Positions 1 to 9,264 of a stretch of DNA of 64,000 nucleotides are shown piece by piece (within the stretch, counting starts at the first letter, position 1; each line of letters begins with the position of its first letter). The stretch spans positions 1,550,001 through 1,614,000 of the forward strand of contig NZ_CP058561.1 in NCBI RefSeq assembly GCF_018141425.1, read 5' to 3'. Source of the DNA: Vallitalea guaymasensis (GTDB lineage: Bacteria; Bacillota; Clostridia; Lachnospirales; Vallitaleaceae). A program made the translations under genes and the position numbers. The notes beneath the pieces are model-generated. The model did not search any database, was not told the DNA's origin, and worked only from the letters and a program-made list of their open reading frames with translations.

Positions 1-2813
1 TTTTCTGACCAATTTATGGCATTGTCTGTATCATTGACATTAAGGTTGGATATAAGTTCTGAATCATATACATTTTCAGGTAACTCCTCAATAACTCCAA
101 AATCGTCTACATATGCATAATAATCTCCATCTGGCTTATTTGCATAGATTGTAGCAGTTGTATTATCGGTTCCTGTAGTAAATTGGAATTTATTTTCTAC
201 AGTACCCCAAGAAGTTGAATCTATTGTTGTGTAAAGTTCGCTGCCACCATAATTTTTAACGCCTAGTTGTACATCGTCTATCATGTTTGAATTATAGAGT
301 TTAAAGCTATCTATTAGTCCTATATCAGCTGATCCACTGTTTTTGAATACTAGATATAGGTCATGAACACCTGTGACAGAGCTGATAGGTGCACTTTTGA
401 ATGCCCAAGTTGCACTGTAGGTATCTAAATCAAGGGTTCCTATCAGTGTTCCTGTTACACTGTCAAGTCTGACTTCTATAGAGCCAGTGTTAACAGTTTT
501 ATTTCTACCAATAGCAAATGTATCATATTTACTTTGACCAAAATCAATATTATTGAATGAAACATAATCATTGTCCCTGACAGGTCCTACGTATTGTACA
601 TCCCTGTAATATGCATGTTCTCCGTCTACATAATTCCAATGACTTGAGTTAGAGGAAGTATCATATTCAGTTACTTTTTTGTGATAACCATTAATCTTAG
701 CCCATGCTGAGAAAACATATGTTGTTGAAGGTTTTAGTCCTGTTACCACTTGTTTAATACCATCACCGCCTCCAAGTACAGCAGAAGTGATTTGACCTCT
801 AGACATAGAATTGGCTGAGTGATAGTCCCAATTACAACTTGTAGTTATTCTTGCACCAAGATTGCCTGTCTTAGTCCATGATGATAAATCATAATATTCA
901 AAACCTCCGTTAAGTACCTTGTTCATAAAAGGAACATCTACTTTTTGATATACTGGATATGGTGGATTATCAAAGTCATGACCTGCTGTCCAATTATCTC
1001 CATACTCATATGCACCTGCGTCAGGAGCGTCACCTATGTAGTTGTCAGTAATATTGGGAAGTACCATACCTGCATCAATTGCAATTGAGTCAGAAGCAAT
1101 TTGAAGATTACCATTTGATGGATTTATAAAATCAGGGTCTCTATTAACTATATTATTTTTTACTATGCAACCACTTCTTGGAGATATATCATTTCTGAAG
1201 ATATTGTTGAACAGCTTATCTCCATACATGTCATTTCCATATAGTGTGCTTTGCCCCCATGAGGATTCTCTTCCACTGTTATAGAATGAATTATTGTATG
1301 CTAGAACAAAATTATTAGGAGTATTTAATAATAATCCTACAGAAGAATTGTTCCATACAACATTACGATACATTATTAGGTTTCTAGTATCACAATCTGC
1401 GTAGAGTCCTCCGTCCGAAAAATTGGCAGCATTATCATGAACGTAATTATGGTGAATCTGGGTATTTTGATAATCCATGCTGCCAAGAGCTAATACTCCT
1501 GAATCTTCAGTCAGCATATTAGCATATGAAAAATCATTATATTGTATAATACTGTCTTGTATACTTCCTCTCATACTACCTCTTCCCAGTCTATAAACAG
1601 TATTATGACTTATCAGGTGTCTTCTTCCGTAAACATCAATACCGCCAGCATTACTGGCTTCTGAGGAAACATCGTGGATATAGCAGTTGATAACCTTATT
1701 GTCTGTTCCAGAAACCTTGATACCTCTTCCAAAAGTATGTGCAATCTCAGAATCTCTGATAACATTATTGGTACCGCCCAATTCTATTCCTTTTGTCAAT
1801 GTATCAGCATCTTTTCCAGTATCTAGATTCTGGTCAATATACTTGAAAACACCATCAGATATAGTACAATTATCAGCTCCAACAGTAGTTATTGAACCTA
1901 AAATAGTATCTATCCCTTTGATATTAATATATGAACGATTTCTAAGGTCAAAAGTGTATGTCCTTTTTTTTGCTTCAACTACATGATTAGAAGGGTTATC
2001 TCCACCTGGTACCCATATATATAATTTTTCATTTGCTCCATCTACATACCATTCATTAGCTGTATCAAGTGCGTTCAAATGTCTGGTTATATAATATTTA
2101 TTACCTCTCTTACTGTAATACCATGAATTAGTTCTTGCCCATGGTTCAAAATGAAGAGTTGAAGAACCAAAATCACTAATTGTACTGGCTGAAGCATAGT
2201 ACTCTGGTCCATTTAGACACCATATTAATCCTCCATTCCAATAATCAGCTGGAAAGGATGAAAGTTCAGAATCGGTTATAGTGTACTTATTCAAAGGGTC
2301 ATTGGTTGCAGAATCAACAGTTGCTAATACAGATTTTGTATGTAAATCACTACCTGCATTAGGCCATCTAGCTTCATTTGAAAGATTACCATCTACTGCA
2401 ACAATATTTTGTCCTCCAAGGTCCCAATCCATATCTCCTTTATAGATAGAACCTGAATGCATTGTCCAATTGGTAATGGTATCACCACCGCTAACCACAA
2501 CTTTTTCATTATTATATGCCTCAAATGTAATTGGATTATCTGGTGAACCAGAATTTGCAGGAATTACTGTTTCTCTATACACACCTTCTCTGATATAACA
2601 CTTGTCTCCTGCTGTCATATTATCAGCTGCTTTTTGTATAGTCCTAAAAGGTGAAGCTAACGTTCCAGAGTTAGCATCATCACCTGTTTCAGCAACATAA
2701 TAGATGTTGCCTGATGCATATGCAACATTGTAATGAAGTCCCGTTCCAACTAATAAACAGACTGTACAGATTATCCCCAAACATATAGATACAATTCTTG
2801 TTTTTCTTACCAC
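1..2813 (-). CDS. Exported parallel beta-helix protein with carbohydrate-binding modules (C-terminus beyond window)
   Basis: The frame is open from the start to the window edge, so the C-terminus is missing. The N-terminus is a signal peptide (basic RKTR, then a hydrophobic stretch, cleavage probably near AYAS). It is followed by YYVAETGDDANSGT, the typical opening of DUF1565/PbH1-type right-handed beta-helix polysaccharide-active proteins. Asn/Gly-rich ladder repeats run to about residue 610. An NGGFE-type beta-sandwich and a CBM6-like segment (FNNIDFG, then SIEVRLD) follow. The GTG at 2813 was chosen because AGAAGGAG lies 9 nt upstream of it, whereas the in-frame ATG at 2822 directly abuts that site. 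Known for the family: extracellular pectate-lyase-like or glycosidase activity. The substrate is not predictable here. It is divergent from the glycosidase gene at 3022. Confidence 0.8.
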   Translation of the reverse strand, partial: MVRKTRIVSICLGIICTVCLLVGTGLHYNVAYASGNIYYVAETGDDANSGTLASPFRTIQKAADNMTAGDKCYIREGVYRETVIPANSGSPDNPITFEAYNNEKVVVSGGDTITNWTMHSGSIYKGDMDWDLGGQNIVAVDGNLSNEARWPNAGSDLHTKSVLATVDSATNDPLNKYTITDSELSSFPADYWNGGLIWCLNGPEYYASASTISDFGSSTLHFEPWARTNSWYYSKRGNKYYITRHLNALDTANEWYVDGANEKLYIWVPGGDNPSNHVVEAKKRTYTFDLRNRSYINIKGIDTILGSITTVGADNCTISDGVFKYIDQNLDTGKDADTLTKGIELGGTNNVIRDSEIAHTFGRGIKVSGTDNKVINCYIHDVSSEASNAGGIDVYGRRHLISHNTVYRLGRGSMRGSIQDSIIQYNDFSYANMLTEDSGVLALGSMDYQNTQIHHNYVHDNAANFSDGGLYADCDTRNLIMYRNVVWNNSSVGLLLNTPNNFVLAYNNSFYNSGRESSWGQSTLYGNDMYGDKLFNNIFRNDISPRSGCIVKNNIVNRDPDFINPSNGNLQIASDSIAIDAGMVLPNITDNYIGDAPDAGAYEYGDNWTAGHDFDNPPYPVYQKVDVPFMNKVLNGGFEYYDLSSWTKTGNLGARITTSCNWDYHSANSMSRGQITSAVLGGGDGIKQVVTGLKPSTTYVFSAWAKINGYHKKVTEYDTSSNSSHWNYVDGEHAYYRDVQYVGPVRDNDYVSFNNIDFGQSKYDTFAIGRNKTVNTGSIEVRLDSVTGTLIGTLDLDTYSATWAFKSAPISSVTGVHDLYLVFKNSGSADIGLIDSFKLYNSNMIDDVQLGVKNYGGSELYTTIDSTSWGTVENKFQFTTGTDNTTATIYANKPDGDYYAYVDDFGVIEELPENVYDSELISNLNVNDTDNAINWSE

Positions 2814-2887
2814 ATATCTCATCTCCTTCTAAGTTTTATAATTTAATATTAACACTTGGACAATGGTATCTAAATGTACGAAACTAA

Positions 2888-2948
2888 CTTTATTATGTCG
2901 AAAACTAATATCTGGATATTCAGAAAGTTAATTATATACATAATAAAG
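2888..2948. promoter_or_regulatory. Nested inverted repeats in divergent promoter region
   Basis: CTTTATTATGT (2888-2898) is perfectly repeated in inverse orientation as ACATAATAAAG (2938-2948). Between them lies AATATC-TG-GATATT (2907-2920). The sites sit between the beta-helix gene and the GH95-like gene, so they could be operators for a shared regulator. That role is inferred; only the symmetry is seen. Confidence 0.4.
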
Positions 2949-3021
2949 GCTATTATCTACATTTATTATTTTCATAGTTTTGTTAGAATTAACTTGAACA
3001 TATAATAATAAACGAGGTGAT

Positions 3022-5130
3022 ATGTTGGATACTAAAAATTATTTTGGAACTGAGGATTTCAAGGGCTATTGGCATGAGAATAAAAAGATTATATATAATA
3101 AACGTCCAAAAGAAAGCTGGCAATGTATGCCTATCGGTACCGGTAAAACTGGAGCTGTAGTTTTTGTACCTGATGAAGGAATATGCTTACAGATAAACCA
3201 TGGCGGGAGCTTTGATAGTGATGGTAATCTTCCTGCTCTACTTAGGGTCAACCTAGAGATAGATGGTAAGCCATTTGTTGATGCAAAGAACTACAAACAA
3301 ATATTATCATTAGAAAAGGGTATGGTGACTATATGTGCTGATACACCTGATGGAATAGTGAAAGCCGAATTCATAGCTCATCAAGAATTGGATGTTATCT
3401 CTATCTATATAGAAGATATGAGAAATAATCATGGTGAAGTAAGTATATGTCCTCTATTTTGGAGGCAAGGTGTTTCACAAACTTTTATAGATAATATGAT
3501 GTTTTATACAGAAACCAACATCTGCTCTTCTTTTAATGAAATCAACTTCCAATCTGGTGTGATGAATAACAATTTATCAGACCCATTGAAAGATTTGTCT
3601 TATGGTACAGCAGTATGGGTAGATAAAGCTGATTCAAATAATTTACCTATGAAAAGAGTTATGTCAAGGAAAGCAAGAATATTGATTGCCGCAGATTCGG
3701 GCAAGTATTCAAAAGATACTTTAGTCAAGACTTTGAAAAATAAGATAGATAGGGCTTCAACTATTTCCTTAGATAAGTTTAGAAATTCTCATTTCAACTG
3801 GTGGAAAAATTTCTGGGCTAGAAGTGAATTTGAACTGAAAAAAGATTCAAAGCTACAGCCTGTCAGAGCAATTTGGCACTTAAACCGTTACTTTACTGCA
3901 TCATCCATGGCAGGTCAATTGCCCCCAAAATTTAATGGTTCAATTTTCCTATATGATTATGACCGAAGACACTGGGGAGGAGCTTATTGGTTCCAAAATA
4001 CACGACTTCAATACTGGCCTTTATTCAAATGTGGTGATTTAGACTATATCATGCCCTTTTTTGATATGTACATAAATGCTTTGGAATATGCCAAGGAAAG
4101 AACACTTTCATTATATGGGCATAAAGGAGCTATATATCTGGAAACCATGCATTCTTGGGGTGGAAGCCGAATTGGAGATAGTAGAAATGGTAAAGGAGTT
4201 GTAAATAATTATATCAAAAATTATTTTACAGGCTCGTTAGAGTTATTAATGATGATGCTTGAATATTACCGCTATACACAAGACAGCTCTTTTGTTACTA
4301 ATAAAATGTTACCAGTAGCTGATGAAATAATACTTTTCTTCTTTACTCATTTTCCTATTAGGGATGGAAAATTGTTCTTGGAAAAATCTGCTGCTCTAGA
4401 AACGTGGTGGGAAGCAGATAATCCTAGTGATCAAATTGCAGGATTAAGAGCAGTTATTCCTAAACTGATTAATACAGCTATTAAGCATGGATATGACAAC
4501 TCGACAATTAATAGATGGAAAAACTATCTTGAGTTATTACCTGAACTACCTAGAGGTGCAAACTGGTTCAATAAGATTGTTAAAAAATATAATTATCAAG
4601 GATATGATGGTACTTGGAGAAAACCAGAAACAGGTAATGCACTGATGCCTGCCGAAAACGTTCATCATCTTAATAAGAGAAACTATGAAGACCCTGAATT
4701 ATATGCTCTTTGGCCTTTCGGTCTTTTTGGTAAATCTTTACCTGATTATTCTTCTGCTCTGCTTACATTTAATAATCGTATTCATGAAGAACCTTCTAAT
4801 GGATGGTCACAGACTGCTGTCTGGGCTGCACGTTTGGGACTTGCAGATGAAACCTCTAAGCTGTTGTTGAAGCAGTACAGATATGCATCTGTATTTCCTG
4901 GTGGGATGATGTTCTCACCTGGTAATATAGTTCCTCATAGACCTGATATACCTGAATGTGGCTATTTTGATACTATTGGTGTGATGACTACTGCAATTAA
5001 TGAAATGCTTTTACAAGACTATACAGACCAATCAGAGATATTACCTGCTTGGCCGAAAGATGAATTTGTTTATTTCAAGCTTCATTCTAAATCTGGAAAA
5101 GTAGTTGAAAAAACTTACAATCCCAAATAA
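3022..5130 (+). CDS. GH95/DUF5703-like glycoside hydrolase, cytoplasmic
   Basis: The 702-residue protein has no signal peptide. Near residue 36 it carries MPIGTGKTGAVVF, matching the N-terminal beta-sandwich motif (MPIGNG-x-GA) of GH95 and DUF5703 proteins. From about residue 280 it has an (alpha/alpha)6-type catalytic region with the aromatic-rich segment DYDRRHWGGAYWFQNTRLQY. The start has a good ribosome binding site, ACGAGGTG, just upstream of ATG. GH95 members are alpha-L-fucosidases or alpha-L-galactosidases; DUF5703 proteins are less well characterised, so substrate is uncertain. Location in the cytoplasm suggests it trims imported oligosaccharides. An L-fucose isomerase elsewhere in the window makes fucose a reasonable but unproven product. 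Confidence 0.65.
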   Translation: MLDTKNYFGTEDFKGYWHENKKIIYNKRPKESWQCMPIGTGKTGAVVFVPDEGICLQINHGGSFDSDGNLPALLRVNLEIDGKPFVDAKNYKQILSLEKGMVTICADTPDGIVKAEFIAHQELDVISIYIEDMRNNHGEVSICPLFWRQGVSQTFIDNMMFYTETNICSSFNEINFQSGVMNNNLSDPLKDLSYGTAVWVDKADSNNLPMKRVMSRKARILIAADSGKYSKDTLVKTLKNKIDRASTISLDKFRNSHFNWWKNFWARSEFELKKDSKLQPVRAIWHLNRYFTASSMAGQLPPKFNGSIFLYDYDRRHWGGAYWFQNTRLQYWPLFKCGDLDYIMPFFDMYINALEYAKERTLSLYGHKGAIYLETMHSWGGSRIGDSRNGKGVVNNYIKNYFTGSLELLMMMLEYYRYTQDSSFVTNKMLPVADEIILFFFTHFPIRDGKLFLEKSAALETWWEADNPSDQIAGLRAVIPKLINTAIKHGYDNSTINRWKNYLELLPELPRGANWFNKIVKKYNYQGYDGTWRKPETGNALMPAENVHHLNKRNYEDPELYALWPFGLFGKSLPDYSSALLTFNNRIHEEPSNGWSQTAVWAARLGLADETSKLLLKQYRYASVFPGGMMFSPGNIVPHRPDIPECGYFDTIGVMTTAINEMLLQDYTDQSEILPAWPKDEFVYFKLHSKSGKVVEKTYNPK

Positions 5131-5157
5131 ATTATTATAAAGTATTACAAAATAATA

Positions 5158-5214
5158 GACTCTATTATTGTATAATAAACCATATGCTTGTAGGCTTATA
5201 TAGATAATAGAGTC
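5158..5214. repeat. 11-bp inverted repeat between convergent genes
   Basis: GACTCTATTAT (5158-5168) and ATAATAGAGTC (5204-5214) are perfect complements, separated by 35 nt, between the ends of the GH95-like gene and busR. There is no T-tract, so this is not a textbook terminator. It may still fold in either transcript. Confidence 0.4.
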
Positions 5215-5246
5215 ACAACAAACTAAATCATAAAATTATATCATCC

Positions 5247-5870
5247 TTATAATGACTTAATATATTCAGATAAACGCATGGTAGAACTTGGTTCGCCCAC
5301 GAATAATAGCTTATCTTTAATACGCAGTTTTTCTTCTGGTGACGGGGAGAGAATAATTCTACCATCTCTTTTTATTCCAACTACAGTAACTCCTGTATTA
5401 TTCCACATATCAAGTTCATCAAGTGTCATATCAAATATGCGTGAGTCATAATTTAGATGATGCTCATAAATTGTAACATGTTCACTGTTTTTGAATCTAC
5501 TTGTATAATCAACAATTTCGTTTACTGTTTTATTTATTTTATCTTCAATGTCATCTCGTTTTTTCATCAGCTCGACAAGTTCTTCTTTTAATTCGTTGAC
5601 ACTAGCTCTAATTCTATATCTTTCTATGAATTCTTCAGCACGAGAAACAGATGATACATATATACCATTACCATGTTTTACTTCAACAATGTTCATATCT
5701 GATAATAAACGCATTGCTTTTCTAATGGTTTCAGGAGACACATTATACTCTCCCGCCAACGTAGATCTACCACTAATTTTCTTGTCTCTAGGGATTTCTT
5801 CTCTAGATATCCTAGATGCTACATCTACAGCAACTTTCATATAAACTGGTGTTGAATTTTTTTTTGGCAT
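5247..5870 (-). CDS. busR: BusR-type GntR/RCK_C repressor of betaine uptake
   Basis: The 207-residue protein has a GntR winged helix at about residues 8-75 (SRLSTLAGEYN-like recognition segment, here RSTLAGEYNVSPETIRKAMR). A charged coiled coil follows at about 85-125, then a C-terminal RCK_C/TrkA-C domain (GIKRDG, then IKDKLLFVG) at about 130-205. This architecture is that of BusR, which in lactococci and streptococci binds c-di-AMP through RCK_C and represses the betaine transporter. The gene is the last of the opu operon, about 65 nt after the ATPase gene, supporting the same job here. The start follows GAGGAGGTG. In characterised species busR lies next to busA but not necessarily at the operon end. 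Ligand binding is inferred from the family. Confidence 0.85.
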   Translation of the reverse strand: MPKKNSTPVYMKVAVDVASRISREEIPRDKKISGRSTLAGEYNVSPETIRKAMRLLSDMNIVEVKHGNGIYVSSVSRAEEFIERYRIRASVNELKEELVELMKKRDDIEDKINKTVNEIVDYTSRFKNSEHVTIYEHHLNYDSRIFDMTLDELDMWNNTGVTVVGIKRDGRIILSPSPEEKLRIKDKLLFVGEPSSTMRLSEYIKSL

Positions 5871-5935
5871 ATATACACCTCCTCACAATTTTATCAACTA
5901 ATTATACTCCATTATGTCGATATTTTCAATAAAAT

Positions 5936-7117
5936 TTAGTGAGTCAATGCTGAAACAATATCTTGGTGATCAATAACACCACGTAAACGGTTCCTTTTAT
6001 CAGTTACTGCAACATCAATATCGCTTTCGTCTAATTTAGAAAATGTTTCAAAAACAAATGCATTACGGTTAATGCTCTCCACTTCTTCAACGACAAAAGA
6101 ATCAATCTTATGACCTGGATGCTTGCCAATAGTATCACTTTCAACGTAACCTAACAGCTCTTGTTTATCTCCAATGACATAGCAAAAATCTCTGTCTTTA
6201 TTATTAAGGTCTTCCAGTATTTTGTCTGTTCTATCCCCTAGTTTCGCCAAGACGATAGGTTCTCTCATAACCGTCTTGACTCTTAGGATTCTTGATTTAT
6301 CAACATCTTCAATAAAACTACTTACATAATCATTAGCAGGATTTTCAAAAAAATCCCTAGGTTTTCCAACCTGTACTAATTCACCATCTTTTAATAAAGC
6401 AACTCTATCACCCAACCGAAAGGCTTCGTTCATATCATGGGTGATAAAAATGATTGTTTTATCCATATAATCTTCAATACTTAGAAGTTCTGTTTGCATG
6501 TCTCTTCTAATCAACGGATCAAGAGCACTGAATGGTTCATCCATCAGTAGAATTTCTGGTTCATTGGTTAATGCTCTAGCTAAACCAACTCTCTGTTTCA
6601 TACCTCCACTTAATTGTCTAGGAAAATAATTTTCCCATCCTTCCAGTCCTACAAGTTTTATTGCTTCTTTCGCTTTTTTCGCTCTCTCTTCTTTTGGAAC
6701 ATCTTGCACCTCTAGTCCATATTCAACATTTTTCAAAACACTTCTATGGCTTAATAAACCAAAATGTTGAAATACCATAGCTACCTTTTTTCTTCTTAAT
6801 TCTTGTAATTGACTTTTGTTATAGTTACATATATTCTCACCATCAATCACCAATTCACCTTTTGTAGGTATATTCAGCATATTCATGCAACGAATAAGTG
6901 ATGACTTACCACTACCTGATAATCCTACGATAACAAACATTTCCCCATCTTCTATATCAAGGCTTATATTATTAACACCAACTGCTAAGCCTGTCTTTTC
7001 ACGTATCTCTTGAATTGATTTTCCTTCATCCAACATCTTCAATGCACGTTCTTTTTTATTACCAAAAACAAGAGTCAAGTTTTTAATTTCTACTTTATTC
7101 TTTCCCAATTTTATCAC
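5936..7117 (-). CDS. opuAA: Glycine betaine/proline betaine ABC transporter ATPase with CBS pair
   Basis: The 393-residue ATPase energises osmolyte import. The ABC core spans about residues 10-270: Walker A GLSGSGKSS, signature LSGGMKQRVGLARAL, Walker B ILLMDEPFSALD. A long N-terminal extension before the core (ALKMLDEGKSIQEIREKTG) is typical of OpuAA/ProV. Two CBS domains occupy about residues 275-393; in OpuA systems these sense ionic strength and can bind c-di-AMP. The start is GTG, overlapping the permease stop (GTGA), with AAGGA upstream. It is cotranscribed with the permease and busR. Together with BusR this suggests c-di-AMP could act on both synthesis and activity of the transporter. 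The CBS ligand is inferred. Confidence 0.92.
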   Translation of the reverse strand: MIKLGKNKVEIKNLTLVFGNKKERALKMLDEGKSIQEIREKTGLAVGVNNISLDIEDGEMFVIVGLSGSGKSSLIRCMNMLNIPTKGELVIDGENICNYNKSQLQELRRKKVAMVFQHFGLLSHRSVLKNVEYGLEVQDVPKEERAKKAKEAIKLVGLEGWENYFPRQLSGGMKQRVGLARALTNEPEILLMDEPFSALDPLIRRDMQTELLSIEDYMDKTIIFITHDMNEAFRLGDRVALLKDGELVQVGKPRDFFENPANDYVSSFIEDVDKSRILRVKTVMREPIVLAKLGDRTDKILEDLNNKDRDFCYVIGDKQELLGYVESDTIGKHPGHKIDSFVVEEVESINRNAFVFETFSKLDESDIDVAVTDKRNRLRGVIDHQDIVSALTH

Positions 7118-7965
7118 TCCGCTTCCTTAAGTCTATTGGCAGCACCTTGCAATACTCTGTCTAGAATTATCGCTAGAAATACAATGGCTAACCCGGCTTG
7201 AAAACCTTTACCAACTTCCATTCTTCGAATAGAAATCAATACTTGGGCACCAATACCTTCTGCTCCAATCATAGAAGCTATTACAACCATAGCCATTGCC
7301 ATCATTGTTGTTTGATTGATGCCTGTCATAATTGATGATAATGCCTGCGGGAATTCAATCTTCAATAACATCTGCTTTGTAGTTGATCCAAAAGACTTAC
7401 CAGCTTCTATAACCTCTTTATCCACTGTTGATATTCCTAGATATGTTAATCTGATAAGAGGAGGTACTGCGTATGTTGTTGTTGCAATAACAGCTGGTAC
7501 TTTACCAAGACCGAAGAACATGACTGCTGGTAACAAATATACAAAACTCGGCATGGTTTGCATAGCATCCAAAACAGGCATCATTATCCTTTTGCATACT
7601 TCAGATTTAGCCATTAAAATTCCCATAGGTAATCCTATAACAACCGAAACTAGAACCGCTATAATAACAATAACCAAAGTATAAATCATCAATTCCCATA
7701 ACCCGAATAAACCAATTGTAAATAACATACCTGTTAGTACAACTGCTGTTTTAACATTATACAATTTAAATCCTGCATAAAATAATCCAATCAACATGAG
7801 CCACCAAGGTACTATTCCTAGAGTACCTTCAACTATATTGAATACTCCTAAAACGAACTTACTTATTCCATCAAAAAAACCATCCCAATTGACTAGTAAC
7901 CATTTTACTACAGCATCAATTGGTTTACTAATCTCAAAGCTTAAATTTTCCGGGAAATTCCACAA
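7114..7965 (-). CDS. opuAB: Glycine betaine ABC transporter permease
   Basis: The 283-residue integral membrane protein belongs to the OpuAB/ProW binding-protein-dependent permease family. It has an N-terminal amphipathic stretch and several hydrophobic helices. The cytoplasmic EAA loop, EAGKSFGSTTKQMLLKIEFPQAL, couples to the ATPase (only the first part is the conserved EAA motif). It lacks a fused substrate-binding domain, consistent with the separate lipoprotein gene upstream. The stop overlaps the ATPase start by 4 nt, so the pair is translationally coupled. A GGAGTG ribosome binding site precedes the ATG. The function follows from family and operon context. Confidence 0.92.
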   Translation of the reverse strand: MWNFPENLSFEISKPIDAVVKWLLVNWDGFFDGISKFVLGVFNIVEGTLGIVPWWLMLIGLFYAGFKLYNVKTAVVLTGMLFTIGLFGLWELMIYTLVIVIIAVLVSVVIGLPMGILMAKSEVCKRIMMPVLDAMQTMPSFVYLLPAVMFFGLGKVPAVIATTTYAVPPLIRLTYLGISTVDKEVIEAGKSFGSTTKQMLLKIEFPQALSSIMTGINQTTMMAMAMVVIASMIGAEGIGAQVLISIRRMEVGKGFQAGLAIVFLAIILDRVLQGAANRLKEAE

Positions 7966-7993
7966 ATTTTTTCACTCCTTATCTGCTATAGAT

Positions 7994-8033
7994 AATAAGA
8001 CATAGAAAATGGTACCACACTCTATGTCTTATT
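7994..8033 (-). promoter_or_regulatory. Intercistronic stem-loop in opu operon
   Basis: AATAAGACATAGA (7994-8006) pairs perfectly over 13 bp with TCTATGTCTTATT (8021-8033) in the 110-nt gap between the binding-protein gene and the permease gene. There is no long T-tract on the minus strand. It more likely protects or partially terminates the upstream message, giving more binding protein than membrane subunits. That effect is inferred. Confidence 0.55.
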
Positions 8034-8075
8034 CATTATATATTCATCTTATTTTTAATATATTGATATCTGTTT

Positions 8076-9041
8076 TTAATCTTCTATAGCTTTTTTTACT
8101 TTATTATAAGCTTCTTCACTTATCATATTTTTCCACAATTCTTCATTCTCTTTTAGAAACCATTTAGCCGCAACATCTGCTTCAACACCTTCAGTTTGCA
8201 TATATGCAAGACCTTGACTTGTCAATTCAGATGATGTTGTATATTTACTTAAGAACTTAGCTAATTCTGGATATTTTTCCTGGAATTCATTATTAGCACA
8301 TACCGTTACACGAACAGCTGGAAATGCGCCAATACCTTTTTCAAAATCATCAGCGTTATAGCTGCTATCTGCTAGTAAAGTCATATCATATAGACCCATT
8401 ATCCAAGTTGGTTCCCAATTATATCCTACCCATGGTTCCCCTTTTTCATATGCACCAGCTAGGGTCGCTGATAGGGTAGCATTTGAATCAATTGTCTTAA
8501 AATTAAAGTTATCGCTTAATCCGTAAACTTTCATTTTATTATGAAGCATTAACGTTGCTGACCATCCTTCTGGTCCACCGTAAATAATACCTTTTCCTGA
8601 TTCTTCTGGATCTGGAAATAGATCAGCGTATTTATTAAGGTCTTTTACTGATTTCAAATCAGGAGCTAAAGCGTCTTCCCCTTCAACCAAATATGTTGGT
8701 ACGTATAAGCCTTGCATGTTATCATCATAATTAACTGCTAGCTCAACATACTCTTTATTTGCAATATCATCTTTATATGTAAGCACATTATCTGACCATA
8801 GTTCTAGAACTGCATCAATATCTTTTGTTTTTAATCCTGACACCATCACCGATGTATCTGCAGCTACGATATCAACTTCAACACCATAACCTTCTTCTAT
8901 AATAATTTTAACTATTTGGTCATGAAAAGTATTACTATCCCAATCTCCTTCTCCAATCACTATTTTTTCTTTTGTAGCACATGCTGTAAGTGATATGATT
9001 AATAAAACACTCATTATAATCATAATTAATTTCTTTTTCAT
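8076..9041 (-). CDS. opuAC: Glycine betaine-binding lipoprotein
   Basis: The 321-residue protein has a lipoprotein signal with lipobox LTAC (Cys at about residue 21). Mature features include GDWDSNTFHDQ near the start and GYNWEPTW further on. These Trp residues match the aromatic cage that holds the quaternary ammonium group in OpuAC/ProX proteins. It would capture betaine outside the membrane and deliver it to the permease. It is the first gene of the operon, with AGGAGG 6-7 nt upstream of its ATG and a consensus promoter at 9100-9128. A hairpin separates it from the permease gene. Exact substrate preference (glycine betaine versus proline betaine or choline) is not decided by the sequence. 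Confidence 0.9.
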   Translation of the reverse strand: MKKKLIMIIMSVLLIISLTACATKEKIVIGEGDWDSNTFHDQIVKIIIEEGYGVEVDIVAADTSVMVSGLKTKDIDAVLELWSDNVLTYKDDIANKEYVELAVNYDDNMQGLYVPTYLVEGEDALAPDLKSVKDLNKYADLFPDPEESGKGIIYGGPEGWSATLMLHNKMKVYGLSDNFNFKTIDSNATLSATLAGAYEKGEPWVGYNWEPTWIMGLYDMTLLADSSYNADDFEKGIGAFPAVRVTVCANNEFQEKYPELAKFLSKYTTSSELTSQGLAYMQTEGVEADVAAKWFLKENEELWKNMISEEAYNKVKKAIED

Positions 9042-9054
9042 ATAATCCTCCTAT

Positions 9055-9061
9055 GTGACAA
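9055..9061 (-). promoter_or_regulatory. Putative distal BusR half-operator
   Basis: GTGACAA here is the exact inverse of TTGTCAC at 9114-9120. It lies immediately upstream of the opuAC ribosome binding site. BusR operators are known to be bipartite inverted GTGACA/TGTCAC motifs, so this is a candidate second half-site. The 52-bp separation is longer than I would expect, and a weaker ATGACAT lies between at 9089-9095. Confidence 0.45.
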
Positions 9062-9099
9062 TTTATTTTTACTAATAAGTTGTTTCTAATGACATTCTT

Positions 9100-9128
9100 A
9101 TTATACACATAAGTTGTCACTTTTGCAA
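9100..9128 (-). promoter_or_regulatory. opu promoter with BusR-like box in the spacer
   Basis: On the minus strand, TTGCAA (-35, 9123-9128) and a perfect TATAAT (-10, 9100-9105) are separated by 17 bp. The spacer contains AGTGACAACTT (9111-9121), a GTGACA-type BusR box. Binding there would block RNA polymerase directly. The promoter match is seen; the repressor assignment rests on the busR gene in the same operon. Confidence 0.75.
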
Positions 9129-9264
9129 GTGCATTATTTTTTTAACATTCTATTATGATTGATTTATGATAATGTCTTAGTATAATTGATTATATGAGAA
9201 ACCTCTCAAAGATCTACGCAGTGAAGTTATGGATAGATTGATCTTTATGTTAACTTTTATATTT

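Noticed and set aside
1687-1986. 99-residue plus-strand frame
   Set aside because: It is antisense to the beta-helix gene, whose frame is well supported.
7316-7684. 122-residue plus-strand frame
   Set aside because: Antisense shadow of the opu permease.
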